From NCBI GenBank assembly GCA_038503035.1, contig JAVSML010000029.1, positions 2,069,799 through 2,133,798 of the forward strand: a stretch of DNA of 64,000 bases, in the 5' to 3' direction. Each line of letters begins with the position of its first letter. Position 1 is the first letter of the stretch. Shown piece after piece: positions 1 to 13,693 of this stretch. The notes below the pieces were generated by a model. That model was not told the DNA's origin, ran no database searches, and saw only the letters and a list, made by a program, of their open reading frames with translations. A program made the translations under genes and the position numbers. The stretch comes from Crocodylus rhombifer. Its lineage: Eukaryota; Chordata; Crocodylia; Crocodylidae.

Positions 1-865
1 CTTCTGATTTTCAAACTAGTGCTTATTGTTCAGAAATTACAGTACACTATTTCATTAGGCTCCCAAACTGATAGTCCTGCAAGTGCTGTCACATTCTTGG
101 TCACGTTGCCAGAGTCAGCATGCTCAGAAATTCCAATTGTAATTAAATCTCTGGAATCATTTCTTCCCTAAGTTTTATACACATGTAAAGTCAGATCCTT
201 GATTTTGAGTTTATTTTATTTTACTCATAGTGACACATAGCTTTTGCCTTTCATGTTGAAGGGCTGGGTAAAATTAGTATAGGTTTTAAAACAACCTTAT
301 GGTTGGGCATTAATTTTCTCCACTTTGCTTGCATTTCTGAAGAGACTTGCTATTTGTGTGTGAAAGATGTGTTTATACTCTTTAAGTTTTATGGAAAGTT
401 CTCCTTGGCTTTTATTTTGTGTTGGACAGAAGTGTCTCAAGGAAATACTTGACTCACTTTACATGTCCAGTATTGTACAGAGAACCTTTTGTATCTGTAT
501 GAAACGGGCACCTATTTTTTTTTTCCAGAAATTATAATTCTCTTCATAGTTTTCAAGTGTAAAAACAGTGTAATCTAGAGGCTGTAGGAATTCCTGGTTA
601 CTGTTCCCAGCTTTACATTTAGGGTGGAATTCTGTTTCCCACAGTATGCCTAGATGACCATTTTCTGGCCTTGTACCAGGATTAATTTTTTTATGCTTTC
701 CTGCTTTGTTATGTATAAGCACATTTGCATAATTTGAATATGTGCAGTAGTAGCCCACATGTTGTTTGGGCATGTATACAGCTATGCAAGCATATACTTG
801 AACATAAGTCTGAAAAAGTGTGGAAGTGCTTAGGGAAGAAGGGGGACCTCCAGTATTTTTAGCCC

Positions 866-1010
866 TAATAGCTGAGTGGTTAGGGTACTTGCCAAGAAAG
901 GGGGAAACCTGGGTTTCAGGCCTCCCTCACCCAGCGGGGGTTTGAACTTGAGTCTCTCTGACTTCCTAACCACATGTTAGGTATCATCCAGCCCCTTCTC
1001 CTGCACCTAT
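866..1010 (+). repeat. tRNA-derived SINE-like unit
   Basis: TAGCTGAGTGG (near 869) fits a Pol III A box, and GGTTTCAGGCC about 45 bases later fits a B box; the spacing is that of a tRNA head. A similar but weaker layout occurs near 1230-1400. The family is not named because no comparison could be run. Confidence 0.35.
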
Positions 1011-2864
1011 GAAATTTGAGCCACTATCTCAGAAATCAGTGCAGTGGGGAAGTTTCTATCCATTGGGACATTCATGCTTTACCTGGAGTCCCTCTTATCC
1101 AGGGCAGCAGCAGTTTCATTGAGCCCCACAAACTCTAACTTGTTCTCTTTCTCCTGGTCCCATATATCTCCCTCTTGGCTGCAGAGGGAACTTCAAAAGG
1201 AGTACTGGAGAGGGGACTAGATATTACTTAACTTGTGATGTTTGTGGTTAGAGCACGGTGCTGGGAAGTCAGAGAAATGCAATTTAAAACCTCTGAGTGA
1301 GGAGGGCCTAGAATCTGGGTCTTCTGCTTCTTGGCTAAGTACCTATGCTACTTGGCTATTAGGGCTAAAGCTTGTGAAGCTGCGTGCTTCTCCTCTGACA
1401 TCTAATATGTTAATAAGTGGTTTCTGGTCCTCTACCTTTTTATGACTCGCACACTTGAATGTTGCAAATTGGTTGCACATGTGTAGCAGTGTACCTGCCC
1501 AACCGAGTAGCCTTCTGCACATGCTCAGTCTATACACACACCAAAAATGAACAGTTAAGAAACTGGTATTTAGGTGCACAGAAGGAAATAGAATTTTGGC
1601 TTTAGTTTGCTCTGTCTGCATCCCACATTTTAATGTTCTAAGTGCAATTTGTTATGCGTTGAATGTAATAACTTTTTGAAGTTATATCGATGAAGCTTAA
1701 TAAAAAGTGTAATTACCTTGGTGGACAATACTGTTTTGTTGTTATTTTATTGAAGGATCCTAGGGAGAGACCGTTTCTGATATGTTGCCAAGCAAATGGG
1801 GACTTCCTTTGTTGTTTGTCTATACAAAACATAGCATGGTGGATTCCTGATACTACTTTATGGTCTTTAAATCCTAATGTAGTAATAGTAACAGAATGGT
1901 TGTCAGCTCTTGAAATGAGTACATCTTTCTCCAGTAGTAACAGCCTTTGGAACAGCAGACCTGACTGAAAACTGTCAGAAGAAATTTGTAGGTGAACAAA
2001 TTGGTACAACACTTGTTAGCCATGGATGTTGTATTTTGTTATGGAGTGGTCTTGGTTCTGTGGAGACTTAAGGTTCTAAATCTGACTTGTACTAGTATTG
2101 TTCTAGAGACTTGTATTTCTCTAAATGTTCTGCACCAGGATTTTCATGCCTGGATCCCTGCTTTGTAGCAGCACACACAATCTCTTGAAGCTTTTTAAGT
2201 CCTTAAGGATGGTCACCAGAGGAACTGAGGGTCAACCCTCCTGGCTGATTCCATTCTGTTCTCCCTGAGCTTGTTCAGCATCTTCGGACTGTTCTAGTCG
2301 ATTCCTTTTTTGCATCTGTTAATTAAGGAGTTTATTTTGTAAGAGCTGGACCTTTCCAGCTGCTTTTTAGACTTTTCTAGTCGTCTCACTGAGTATACTT
2401 AACCATGTGCCTGCGCTCTGGTCAGATCCAGGTTATTAACTATTAACTATTATTGCTTTGTGGTTGAGTTCTTCACCTTGTTCTAGGCTTGCCATGTGGC
2501 TTCAATGCCTGTTTGTAGCACTCAGACACCTAATCCTTTTTCTCTTTTTTTCTGGTTGCATTGTATTCGTTAGTGGTGTTGTCAGTTTCTTTAATTCCCG
2601 AAAAGGAAAAAAGGCTGCTCAGTGATTTCAAGTTCAGAACAAAGTGGGTAATTGACAAACTTATCTCTTGCCTTCTGTCTCTGAATCAACCGTCAAGTGC
2701 AAGGACAAATATTTCCCTGAAAATATCCTAATAATTGAGAAAAGCAGGTGGTTTATCACTCTTAGGCCTTCCTCAGAATGACTTGGGAATATTTCTGTAA
2801 CATGAGCAAGGGGATGATGCAGAGGACTTCTAAAGATAGATCCTTGGAAGTTGAAGTCCAAGTT

Positions 2865-2888
2865 AAAAAAAAAAAAAAAAAAAAAAAA
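2865..2888. repeat. Poly(A) run
   Basis: 24 consecutive A bases. It could be a retroposon tail, but I recognise no body or target duplication. Confidence 0.9.
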
Positions 2889-5800
2889 GCGGTGAGCACT
2901 TGGATTTAATAGTATTGGCTGAAACTGGTTCCTGCCTCCTTTCCCTGCCCCTCCCCCACATCATTGGTAGCCTGTTTGGATAGTACTGTGTTTTCCCTAA
3001 CGGATTTGCCTCAGTTGTGTTATACGCTGGGATCTGGAAGTACGTGGGTTTGAATGGCTGGTCAAGCATGTCACTCTGGAGGTTGCCAAAGGATCAAGTC
3101 GTCATGAGCAATGGAGTCAATAGGATTCAAAGTAAACTATCCCAAGTCCATATTTTCCCTAGTGGTTCTTTTCAGTACATGAGAGCTCAGTGAAGCAGAG
3201 CTCAACTTTCTTTCTGCTGCAGAACATGATTCCGTATACTACCAAGCTAAGGGGGAGAGTTCATCAAGCTAGGTGACTGACAACTTGGACTAACTCTGAA
3301 TACTCAGTTTTTATGGTGTCAGCTGAATTAGTATTCCCAAGACCTTTTATCATCACCATTATGGTGGACCCAGTGGAAGCAAGCAGGAGAAGGAGGTTCA
3401 TTTCATGTGGGAGTGACACACAACCCTGGACTTTTCTGGTCGAATGCCAGTTCAGTGATGAACCTGACTTGCAGATTCCAACTGTGTGAATTGTATGTAC
3501 TAGAGAGATATCCAATACGAGCAAGAGGAACATTCAGAAAGTGCCCCTTATACCAGGACCTTAGTCTCTGCAGCAACAGCAGCTGTACAGACTGGGAAAT
3601 TATTGCTATTTAATGCATGGAATACTTTCAGAAACCTGGTGTCCTGGTTGTCATTCAGACAGGGACTGTTGGGCTTTACATCAGCAAGAAGGCAGGTACC
3701 AAATTGTGCATCTTGTGCTACAGAACTTGTCAGGTGTGTGCAAGTGGGTTTTTGTCCAGAAGACATGCTTGATTGTGCTATGCATCTGGTATGCACTGAG
3801 AACATAACAGAGTTGATCCATGACAGATCTTCATCTGTGGTCTGTAGATCATGTAGTGTCATTTCTTCCTTAGATGGGAAAGCTAGAGGTAGATTTTTCC
3901 ATTCCTTGAAAAATAAGCTGCCAGTCCTTTTACAGCACAGATGAAAGACTACACTGGCAAGGGAATATCTTAACCATCCAGTAGGCAAGTAAATCCCTAC
4001 ATGCTTTTTACTCGTTACCTCTTGCAGTCAAGTCTGTGATGGGAGTCAGTTCAGAAGCAATACTTTCTTCACTCCCTCCCTCCGCAACCGTCTTCTAGTT
4101 TATTGTTCAGATTTTATCTTTGGGGAATTTTTACCTCCCACTCCATCAGAAACATAGAGCCTTGTGATTAAGAAAGAGCAGTAAGGAGACCCTGTAAATG
4201 GAAGGTGGAAAAAAGAGTAATTTAATACGTTCCACAGGAGCTAGTCCCACTCAGTTTCCAGTTGATAAGACTGAAAAACTCTTTTAGACTTAAAAATAGT
4301 TAATTAGGTTTTTGTGTCTGTCTTCTCTTTAGATCTACTAGAAACCAATCCTGACATGAATGTATAGGTTTACATGTATGTGTCCTAATCCATTTCTGGG
4401 GGAAAATGAGGGTTTTTTGACTGTCATTTTAAACTAAACAAGGCCAAGAGTCTTCTTTTGTTTATAGTATGAGAAGTGGCCGGATTAGCAATGTCTTTGT
4501 GTACTTTGCTATGCATCTGCTAGCCAATATAACTGATATCTGCTTCTGTACATCATGGGATTGTTGTTTAAAAATAAAATTGCGGAAGACTCTATTTGTC
4601 TACAACTGGAGGCAGAGTAAGAGGCTCACACCCAAGTCTGGACTGGTGATGAAATACTCAAGGAACATTGCTAATATTTCAGCTGTTTCTATTTTATGAC
4701 TTGGTAGTTTGAAACCATAAACTTAAAATGTAATAAGCTGTGAATCAGTATGTGGTTTTGTAGTATAATAAATAATAAAGTTGCTTGATTACCTTTTCCT
4801 AAATTCTAATTAAAAGGGCTTAAAAGTTTCAGCCATTTTCCCCCTGCATCTCTTTAAAGGAGATAAAAGGTTTCCTGGTGGTCCTTTATCACCATCTAGT
4901 GTCCTAAGCAGTCAAAGAGCATAGCTTATAATGAGACTGGAAAAAGTGATGTGAAAGAAAATTGTTGTATGGATATATCATTTTGGTAATGCCTTTTGCA
5001 TTTTATTTTTCCTACAAGGAAAATGTAACAAAGTACATGAGGGATAAACCAACCTGTAATATTTGTTTTACAGTTCTTCAGTTACATAATTGGCATACAC
5101 AGCTGGATTTCAGCATTTTACTAACTGGTGAACTATAACTTGAGTATCTTAAATGAGAGTTTTAGCATTCTTTCGCTAGAAAAATAATTCCCTTTCTTTC
5201 TTCCTTATTCTAATAAAATACATACATGTTAAAATCTTGCTTAAAATCTATATCTTATAATAATTGCCTATTTTGAAAATTATTTATATTAGTAATTAGA
5301 TGATAAATACTTTTTGAGGCAAACGTACATACATGTGGCCAGGACTGCCTTTTGGGTTTGAGAATTCAGAGGCCAACAGAATGTCTCTGAGTTTTAGATT
5401 TCTTCCAAAAGTGGAGACCATTTCTATCCTGTGAAGAGAATAGTGATGCTCAGCCAATGATAACAAGGTAGTAGAGGCTTCCAAGCAACCTTTTAGACAT
5501 GGTGATACATTGAGTAATGTAGTGACTAATCAGAAGGGCATAAAGTGCACTTTAGCTTGTCCAACATCTTGGATAATTATATAGTTGATCCAGTAAAAAA
5601 TATTGCAAAAATATTTTTGGCCTCATATGTTGCTTGGATCATCACAGCTACAACACTCCATCCCTACTATCTGTCAGAAACACATTTAAAATAGTCATCC
5701 CAATGAAATTTTCTGCACCACTGAAGAAAGCGGAAACAGTGGCAAGATAACAAAAGTTAAGAGACAAAATGTACCTCTAGCAAAGGGAGAGAAATAGTAT

Positions 5801-5929
5801 ATGATGTTGTTCAACTGTTAGCAATATGTATGTCCTTCTCTTTATTTTCTTTTTGCACTGATTTTCGAATTTTAGAAACATGGTCTCAGTGGCATGATTA
5901 GCGTGTTTTTTACTGGTGGTTTATTACAT

Positions 5930-6070
5930 ACTGTATTTACCCAAATAGAAGATAACCCTTATGATAAGATAACCCCTTAATAATTAGATTTTATATATGG
6001 AAAAATTATGAATGTTTTAATTTTCCAGGTATAGAATCTAATTATTGGAGCCTTGCTTTAAATTTGTCCC
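5930..6070 (+). repeat. Interspersed repeat shared with about 44500-44610
   Basis: The stretch with AAGATAACCCC, TTAATAATTAG, ATATGGAAAA and TAGAATCTAATTATT recurs in the same order and orientation near 44500-44580. The ends contain GATAACC-type motifs that recur inverted at the second copy, suggesting a small DNA element with inverted termini. Confidence 0.5.
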
Positions 6071-6339
6071 CTTCCCACTGCCCCTGATAGCCCTTTCCCT
6101 TCTTACTGTCAGACCCTGCTCTCCCTGAGCATGTAGAAGTAAGGAGCAAAATTGAAAAGGATAACCTTGAAATTAAACATGGCTATAGCAATTTGCATAT
6201 AGTAACCATACATTTAGTTCATCCAGAATTGATGCATTTTACCTTTGTTTGAAACTGTTGCAAGTTTTAGCACAGGCACTTTATAAACACAGTTGAGCAG
6301 CACTTTGGTACCTACTTATGTATAGTACAAATTTTTTTT

Positions 6340-6381
6340 GGATATTAATTCAAAGCCAAAGGATATTAATTCAAAGCCAAA
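6340..6381. repeat. Tandem duplication, 21 bp x 2
   Basis: The unit GGATATTAATTCAAAGCCAA plus one A is repeated perfectly at 6340-6360 and 6361-6381. The lack of divergence implies a recent duplication. Confidence 0.9.
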
Positions 6382-6411
6382 GGATAATGGTTTACCACAG
6401 CTCAGCACTGC

Positions 6412-6434
6412 TGTGTGTGTGTGTGTGTGTGTGT
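6412..6434. repeat. (GT)n microsatellite
   Basis: An uninterrupted run of about 11 GT units, 31 bases after the 21-bp tandem duplication. Confidence 0.95.
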
Positions 6435-6951
6435 TACCAGGCACACATGATCCCTCATCGTGGGGGTTTTGCACAGCTGAGACCCAGCATCCACAGCTGC
6501 AAGATGCTGGGTCCCTGTCATGCTAGGACCCAGAGTCAGCAGCTGCTGGGATTAAGAGTCCCCTCAGTTGCAGAACTCCCAGCGCTGGCTGGGCATTGGT
6601 GTACCCCTGTAACTGACAGGACTACCACCCACAGGGGAGACCCTGCTATGCATGGAAATTAAAGCTTAATAGGAACCAGCTCTAAAGTTAGTAGACTTTT
6701 TTGAGGTCTAACTTTGTAGGTGGTTGGAGTCTTTTATGGAATGATGGCTACTTTGCACATGGAGCTGGTCTTAAGATAATTGTGCATTTAAACAGTTAAT
6801 TGTGCAATACTTGTAACATGTAAAAGGGGCCACATAGACATATTTTCTAATAATGTACCTAAATGAAAAAGTATTGCTATTACTTTTAGGCTGTAAAGAG
6901 GCATTGTATTTTTCCTGGGGAAAAAGCCTTTTGTCTTGGGATCCTATAGAT

Positions 6952-7975
6952 CAGGGGTGGGCAGTTATTTGGATCTGAAGGCCATGTAGGGGAGTTTTAA
7001 TGAGCTGTCACAGGCTGGGTCAGCATTTTCTCCCCACCCCCTTGCTGCAACAGCTCACCAAAACTCCCTATGGCACTGCAGGCAGATGGGGAGTAGTATT
7101 CAGGAGCGGGAGGGGTGGACAAGGCTGGGATGACAGGGCTGGGTCACAGAGCAATGATGGCTCTGGGGGATGGGGAGGCAGGTGTGTGCACGTGCATGTG
7201 ATGGGGGCTGCCTGGATGCTAGGTACCAGGAGCCTGCTTTGGGTGAGGAGAAGGAAAGGAGGAGGTGGGGTTGCGTGCTGCAAAGCTCACTTGGGTGGTG
7301 CAGTTTGCACTGCTCCCATGATGCTCCACATAGGGCCAAACCCTGCCCACTTGCTCTGGGGCAGTCAGGGCTGTGCTCCTGCTGTTCTGTTCTCTCTGCC
7401 TCCCAGCAGTGGCTCCTCCTCCTGATCTTGCACACCACTCCAGTTGGACAGACAGGCAGGCAGCTTCAGCTGGGCAGCTCCTGCTCCAGTGCGTAGGGCT
7501 CCAATACCTGAGAAGGCCGGGAGCTGGAGCCAGAACCCTGTGTCCTGGGGCAGGAGCAGTGTGGTTCAGCAGGGTAAGATCAGGAGCAGCTTCCAGCAGG
7601 GTTGTTCCTGGTGTGGCTGCAGCCAGGTGTTGTTCTGCTTCCCTTGCCTCCATTGGCAGCTCCTGGGGGTGACAGGCGAGTGGCTCCTGCCTCAGCATGC
7701 AGGGCTCTTGTTCCAGCTGCTGGCTGTCTTCCATTGGAAGAAGCAACTTCCACTGGCTGGGAGCTGGGGCAGGAGCCACTTGGCTGAAGCTGCTTGCTCA
7801 GAGTGGTGCTGCACAGCATTGGAGGGGCAAAATCAGAAGCAGAAGCCACCCGCTAGAGGTAGAGTGAGCAGAGCAGCACCCAGCTGCAGCCTTACCTGGA
7901 ACAGCCCCACCTCAAGCTGTGCATGCTGGCTGGGATCAAAGCGCTGGTGCCAGCAGGAGCCTGGCACAGGCTGTT
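6952..7975. mobile_element. GC-rich hAT-like non-autonomous element (right end unclear)
   Basis: It starts CAGGGGTGGGCAGTTATTT, the same terminus type as the hAT elements at 20019 and 22876. The body is GC-rich and low in complexity, rich in CTGGG/CAGCTCC. Long open frames on both strands here are composition artefacts. The right end facing the CR1 at about 7976 lacks a convincing inverted terminus, so the boundary is approximate. Confidence 0.4.
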
Positions 7976-8193
7976 CTATAATCTGATTGGTATCACAGAG
8001 GCCTGGTAGGACAGCTCTTAGGGCTGCGTGTCTACACAGGATTACACTGTTTCAGAAGGACAGGGTTGGGAGAAACCATGATGGTGTCTCCTGGTGTGTC
8101 AAAAATAAATGCGATTGTTCCCTGGCCCAGGAGGAAGAAGGTAACAGATCAGAATGTTTTTGGGTAAAGATAAAAGGTGAAAGAGAACACCAG

Positions 8194-8228
<35 letters not shown>

Positions 8229-10890
8229 ATAGTCTGTTAAATCAAGAAGACATGCATGTGGCACTTCTCAAGGAGGTTTAAAAAAAAGTTATGAGAGAGT
8301 ACTGATGGGAGACTTCCAGACTCTGCTGAAGGAGTAATACAGCCAACCATAGTGTTAGGCAAGTTCCTAACTTGTGTGAACAGTTTTCTGTTCCAGAAGA
8401 TTGATGATAGAACTAGAGGATCATCTATCTTTGATCTTGTGCTGACCAATAGGAAAGAATTGGTGAAGGATGTGAAGGTGATGGGACACTTGGGAGGAAG
8501 TGATCCTGGCACAATAGAATTTATGGTCGTGAGACGGGAAACACATGAAGTCAGCAGAACTAAGGTACTAAATTTTAAACAAGGCAGATTTCATCCCACT
8601 TAAAGAGATAATTGGCATGGTGACATGGGAAGACGGACTGAAGGATAAAGGTACCCAGGAGAGCTGGGCACTTCTAAAGGGCACAGTATTGGCAGCCCAA
8701 CAAGAAACTGTTCTGACATGATGGAAGCACAAGAAAAATGGAAAGAGACCATGTGGCTGAACAAGAGCTTCTAGGATGCCTCAAATGCAAAAGGAAAGCA
8801 TGCAGGAAAAATGGGCATGTCACCAAGGAAGCTTACCGGTAAAGAGTAGGAACGTGTAGGGACAAAATCAGGAAGGCAAAGTTGAAAAATGAGCTGCACC
8901 TGCCAGGGAAAGTTAAGGACAATTGCAAAAGTTTCTGTAAGCATGTTGGCCAGAAAAGACAAAGGAAGCTGTAGGTCTGCTGTTAACCAGCCAGCCAGGA
9001 TGGACTGTTAACAGAACATGCAAAGAAGGCTGTGGCACACAAGAGCTACTTTGCCTCAGTCGTCACAAAAAAAAACTTAAACTGCACCCAGACACCTAAT
9101 AAGATTGATTTGCATAACAAAGGGGACAAGCTGAGGGATAAGATAATAGGACATGGTCAGCAAACTTTTGATGGGTCTGAATTAATTCAAGTCAGCAGGG
9201 CCTGATGAACTTTGTCACAGGGTACTTGAGGAACTGGCAGAGATCTTGGAGCCCTTGGCAATAATATTTATGAAGTTGTGGGAGATATGCATGGTACCAG
9301 AGGGCTAAAAATGGGCCAACGTTGTGCCCCTCTTTAAAAAAGAGGAAAGGGTAACTATAGAGCAATTAGTTTCACGTTGATACCTGGAAAGTTACTTGAG
9401 TTTATCATAAAGAAGTTCATTTTCAAGCATTTGAAGGAGGTAGCAGCCAGGATAAATTTACTAAGAGCATATTGTACCAAACGAACTTGACCTTCAACAA
9501 AGTAACTGCTTGAGTGGATGAAGGGAATGTTGTGGATATAATGTATCTGGATGTTAGGAAGGCTTTTAACTGAGTCCCATGTGACCTTCTCCTAACACTT
9601 CAGATAAATGTCGGCTGGACAGAACTATTATAAAGTGGATAAGCAACTGACTCTAGCCCCAAGCAAAGAGAAATTAAAAATTGATGCATGTCAGAATGGC
9701 AGGAGATTGTGAGTGGAGTCTCCAAAGGGTAGTAGAGACAGGTCTGTCTTGGGCTTAGTGTTGTTCAACATATTTATTATTTGGATGCTGGAATGGAGTT
9801 CTTCTTGAGCAAGTCTGCAGACGATACTAAACTGAGAGAGACTGTTATCACAATGGAGTGCAATTCAGAAGGATCGTGACAGATTAGAAACCTGGGCTGG
9901 AACTAATAGGATGAAGTTCACTGCCAACATACACAAGGTACTACACCTCAGGAAAAATAATCAAAAAGACTGATACAAGATGAGTGACACCTAGCTGTGT
10001 GGCAGCACTAGAGAAGATTTTGGAAGTCTTGGTGGGTCACAGGCTCAATACAAGTCTACAGTGTGTAGCGGCACAAAAAGTGAATGCGATTTTTGGGATG
10101 TATGAACAGAAGAAACATTAGGTGACAGTACCTCTTTACTCACCCTTGGTTAGAGTACTACATCCAGTTTTAGGCGTCGCATTTTAAAAAGTACATGGAG
10201 ATTTAGAGAGGGTCCAGAGGCAGGTAGCAAAAGTAATAAAGGGCTTGGAAGGCAAGTTGTTCAAGAAGAGGTTGAAAGAAATAGACATGCTCAGCTTGCA
10301 GAAAAGGCACTTAAGAGGAGATGTGATAGCAGTTTTCAAATATGGTGAAGAGCTACCATAAAGATAATGGAGAATGCCTTTTTTCTCTTCCTGCAGAGAG
10401 CAGGAGGCAGGCCATTGGCTTGAAGGTGCAGCAAAGTAACTTTAGATTGGATAACAGGAAAAACTCGGTCATGGTTAGAACAGTGAGGCAGTGGAATAGT
10501 CCACAACTTCATTACGCAGTCTCTCAGTCACTGGAGGGATATGTTCAAAAAGCTTGCTAAGGGATGATCTGAGTAGCAATGCCTGTGTTCTGCAGTATTT
10601 TTCATGCATCTGGACTTCGTTAGTTGCCATATGAGGATAGGAAGGATTTTTTTCACCTCCTTGCTGCTATGTATATCAAGGGCTTTATGTATTTTTCTGT
10701 GCGTTTTTTTTTTGCACCTAGGGTTGGCTGCAGCCAAGGCTAGGGATTTTGAATGTGGTGTGCCAGTGCTGCTTTTGGGACTTAAACCTAGAGGTTCCTG
10801 GCTAAAGAATCTTGTTTCTCCAGTCAGTTAGACTGATTGCTATATTTAGAGCCAGGAAGGAATTTTAGGGCCAGATGTCTGTCTACAGAC
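7976..10890 (+). mobile_element. CR1/L3 LINE, nearly complete ORF2, decayed
   Basis: In sense order it shows an endonuclease segment (IGITEAW near 7985, FQKDRVGR near 8050, CFWVKIKGE near 8155, LLMGDF-like near 8300, SIFDLVLTNRKELV near 8430), reverse-transcriptase remnants (PDELCHRVLEEL-like near 9200, a LDVRKAF-like motif near 9550, FLSKSADDTKL-like near 9810) and the C-terminal motif FRLDNRKN near 10450. A 3'UTR-like tail follows to about 10890. Many stops and frameshifts show that it is dead and old. It lies in the sense orientation of RBPJ. Confidence 0.85.
8199..8225. repeat. (TA)n microsatellite inside the CR1
   Basis: About 13 TA units interrupt the CR1 endonuclease region between CFWVKIKGE and the next recognisable motif, so the array expanded after the LINE inserted. 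Confidence 0.95.
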
Positions 10891-12808
10891 CCCATATCCA
10901 ATAAGAGTTTCTGTTTATTAAGTTAATTTATAAAGTGATATTTCCAGAAAGTAATTAGCAGTGTCCTCAATTGAAAAGTTCTGGTAGTCTCTTTTACTGA
11001 GAGCTGCTTCATACTGGTACTTCACAGGAAGTGACTGAATTTCAAGCCAAAGAGGGATAATCTGTAAAACTGTTGTAGCTTTGGAAAGTCTGCAGTTGTG
11101 ATTTATGCTTTATTGGTGCATATTAGGTTGTGCTGTGTTTCAGAAAGCAGTGTGGATGTATTTAAATATATATTTTAAACATTTTTTCTCCCCTGTGATT
11201 TAGTATAACAACAAGAAACTGTTTTAAGTATCTTAATGTTGTTTGCCACACACAATTGAAATTCTCTGTAGGAAAAATAACTAATTCTCATTGGTTAGCA
11301 TACATATTAAAATATGTTCATTTTGAAATCAGATATATTGTTTATACTAAATTTGGTACTTTACCTAGCCAGTTTGAGGAGATATGATATCCTTGCACAT
11401 CTTTTTGAACAGTTTTAAATGTTAACATATGTTTATTCAGATTCAGGCATTCACATTTTTATTATGTTAGAAAATGATAAATTATTCTTCATTTTATTAG
11501 ATCATAATTATTTATTGGCATTGAGTCCAGCTTATGTTTGGATGAAACTTGGAATTAAATTAAAAGTTTGTATAAAGAGAATTTTAAATTTATAAGTGCT
11601 GCTTACATAAGAAAAATAAATTAAACCAATTAATTGAACAAAAGCATGAATGGCTGTCAGTAAATTGAAGATAAATTTCTGGTTAGCCTGGGCTAAATTT
11701 TTCACATGTGTTGAGGTATCTGAAGTTGTACATGTGAACATTATTACATTTTCAAAAGTGCCTAACCAGATCAAGAACTGAACTCTTTTAAGATGATTTT
11801 TTTAGAATTATAATCTCCCCCAGTGACTCTTATTCACAAATTGAAAGAAGAAAATAATTTTTTTTGCTTTCCCAACACTCACATGGCATTTCAACATTGA
11901 ATTAATTTGTTCAACTGAAGAAAATAGTCTCTCTGGACTTCCTGGCTGAACTGAAACCAAAAGGAATTAAGACAAGTTTTTGTGCACAAAAGAAACTGAA
12001 AGTTATTTACATTTGGAAATACCAGTTTTCCTTCAGTGTAAAGACAGATTCAATTTTTCATATTTTATATGTATATTTGGGAAGGAGAGGGGTATGTGTG
12101 TGTGACAGATTTTGAAAGATCTATAAATATATATGAACCAATTTTTGTTTATTCACATGCAAGTTTTGTGGTCAACTAGTGATTTTTATCTTCTTTTTTT
12201 ATTTTTCTTTGAGATTATAAACCCACAAAAACAAGGAAATGAAAATTTAAATCACCTAACAGTACCCACCCTTGACTTTCACCCACAGGCACACCCTTTA
12301 CCACTACCACAACACCAGCAAACTACAGAGCACACACCATAACATCATTTCTGCCCTCATGCAATGGATGTGGGAGTGGACAGCTTTGTTTAGTGTGAAG
12401 GGGAGCACAAGGCAAATAGTGGAAACATGGGAACAAGTAGTTCAGATTTTTTCAGGTTTTCTTCACAACGAGGAGGGTTAAAATAATAAAAATAAGTAAA
12501 TAAAATTTAAGCTCTTGAAAAACTATTGTGTATATGTACTTTTCAAGCAAGATCACTAGGAAGAAACAGGACATTTTGACTTAAGTAGTGATACTTTTAA
12601 AATTAATTTTTCAAAATTGAATAATATTTCTTTGCCTGAGAAGTGGGCTGTTGTGACTGTTTACAAGGAAGACAGAAAAAGAAGCAGGACTACATAAGAC
12701 ACATTTCTTAAAGGGGCCACATTTAAATTTAACTTTCTTTTATTAAACGGATCTATTTCCAAGTGGGTGTTGTAAATTTGGAGGAAGGTGCAAATACATT
12801 CTTTGTGT

Positions 12809-12829
12809 AAAAAAAAAAAAAAAAAAAAA
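12809..12829. repeat. Poly(A) run
   Basis: About 21 consecutive A bases in intronic DNA; no retroposon body recognised. Confidence 0.9.
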
Positions 12830-13020
12830 TCTGCCTCCCTGCTTAAGGTGAAACAGTTGATGCTTTGTTAGTGTGTTATAGATACCTATTTATGTTCATG
12901 TAAATAACATTTGAATAATCACGTAGGTAAAATAACATAATGTTAAGGCTTGATATCTGTCGGTTCTGTTTTAGAAAGCTGAGAGTCTCTCCAGTACTAC
13001 AGTTTTGATTGGCACTATGG

Positions 13021-13207
13021 GAGCAGTCAGCAACATTTTCAGGCTGTGGGCTGGAGAAACCCATTTCCATGGATCGCCAAGACCCAGCAGCTGCTGGTTC
13101 TTCCTGCCACAGTTCAGGGGAAAGTGCTAAAGGCCCATATCTGCAGGCCAGATCAAATGGCTCTGTAGGTTTGATCCAGGTAGTGGGCTGTAGGTTACTG
13201 ACCTCTG
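13021..13207. mobile_element. 187-bp hAT-type MITE with 8-bp target duplication
   Basis: The left end is GAGCAGTCAGCAAC; the right end read in reverse complement is CAGAGGTCAGTAACC, so the termini are inverted repeats. The flanks CACTATGG (13013-13020) and CCCTATGG (13208-13215) match at 7 of 8 bases. This is the size and structure of a non-autonomous hAT copy. It sits 314 bp before an RBPJ exon acceptor. Confidence 0.75.
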
Positions 13208-13402
13208 CCCTATGGTGTTGCACTAGATTTGAGCCCCCTTATATTTGAAATGGAAAACTGTTGTTCAGATGCACAGCCTTCTCTTTCTGACTGTTTATCA
13301 AGTGCTCATTTTTAATCTTATATTTTAAAAATTAATAAATACTTCTGGGTAGATGAGAAGTGTATTTATACATCTATATACACATTGTACTGCTAGCTAT
13401 AA

Positions 13403-13693
<291 letters not shown>

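Noticed and set aside
866..940. Functional tRNA gene
   Set aside because: A- and B-box-like motifs exist, but the flanking stems do not pair into a cloverleaf; it fits a decayed SINE head better.
7219..7986. Overlapping open frames of 180 and 186 codons on opposite strands
   Set aside because: GC-rich, Gln/Pro/Ala/Ser-rich, no domains; stops are rare because of composition inside a hAT-like element.
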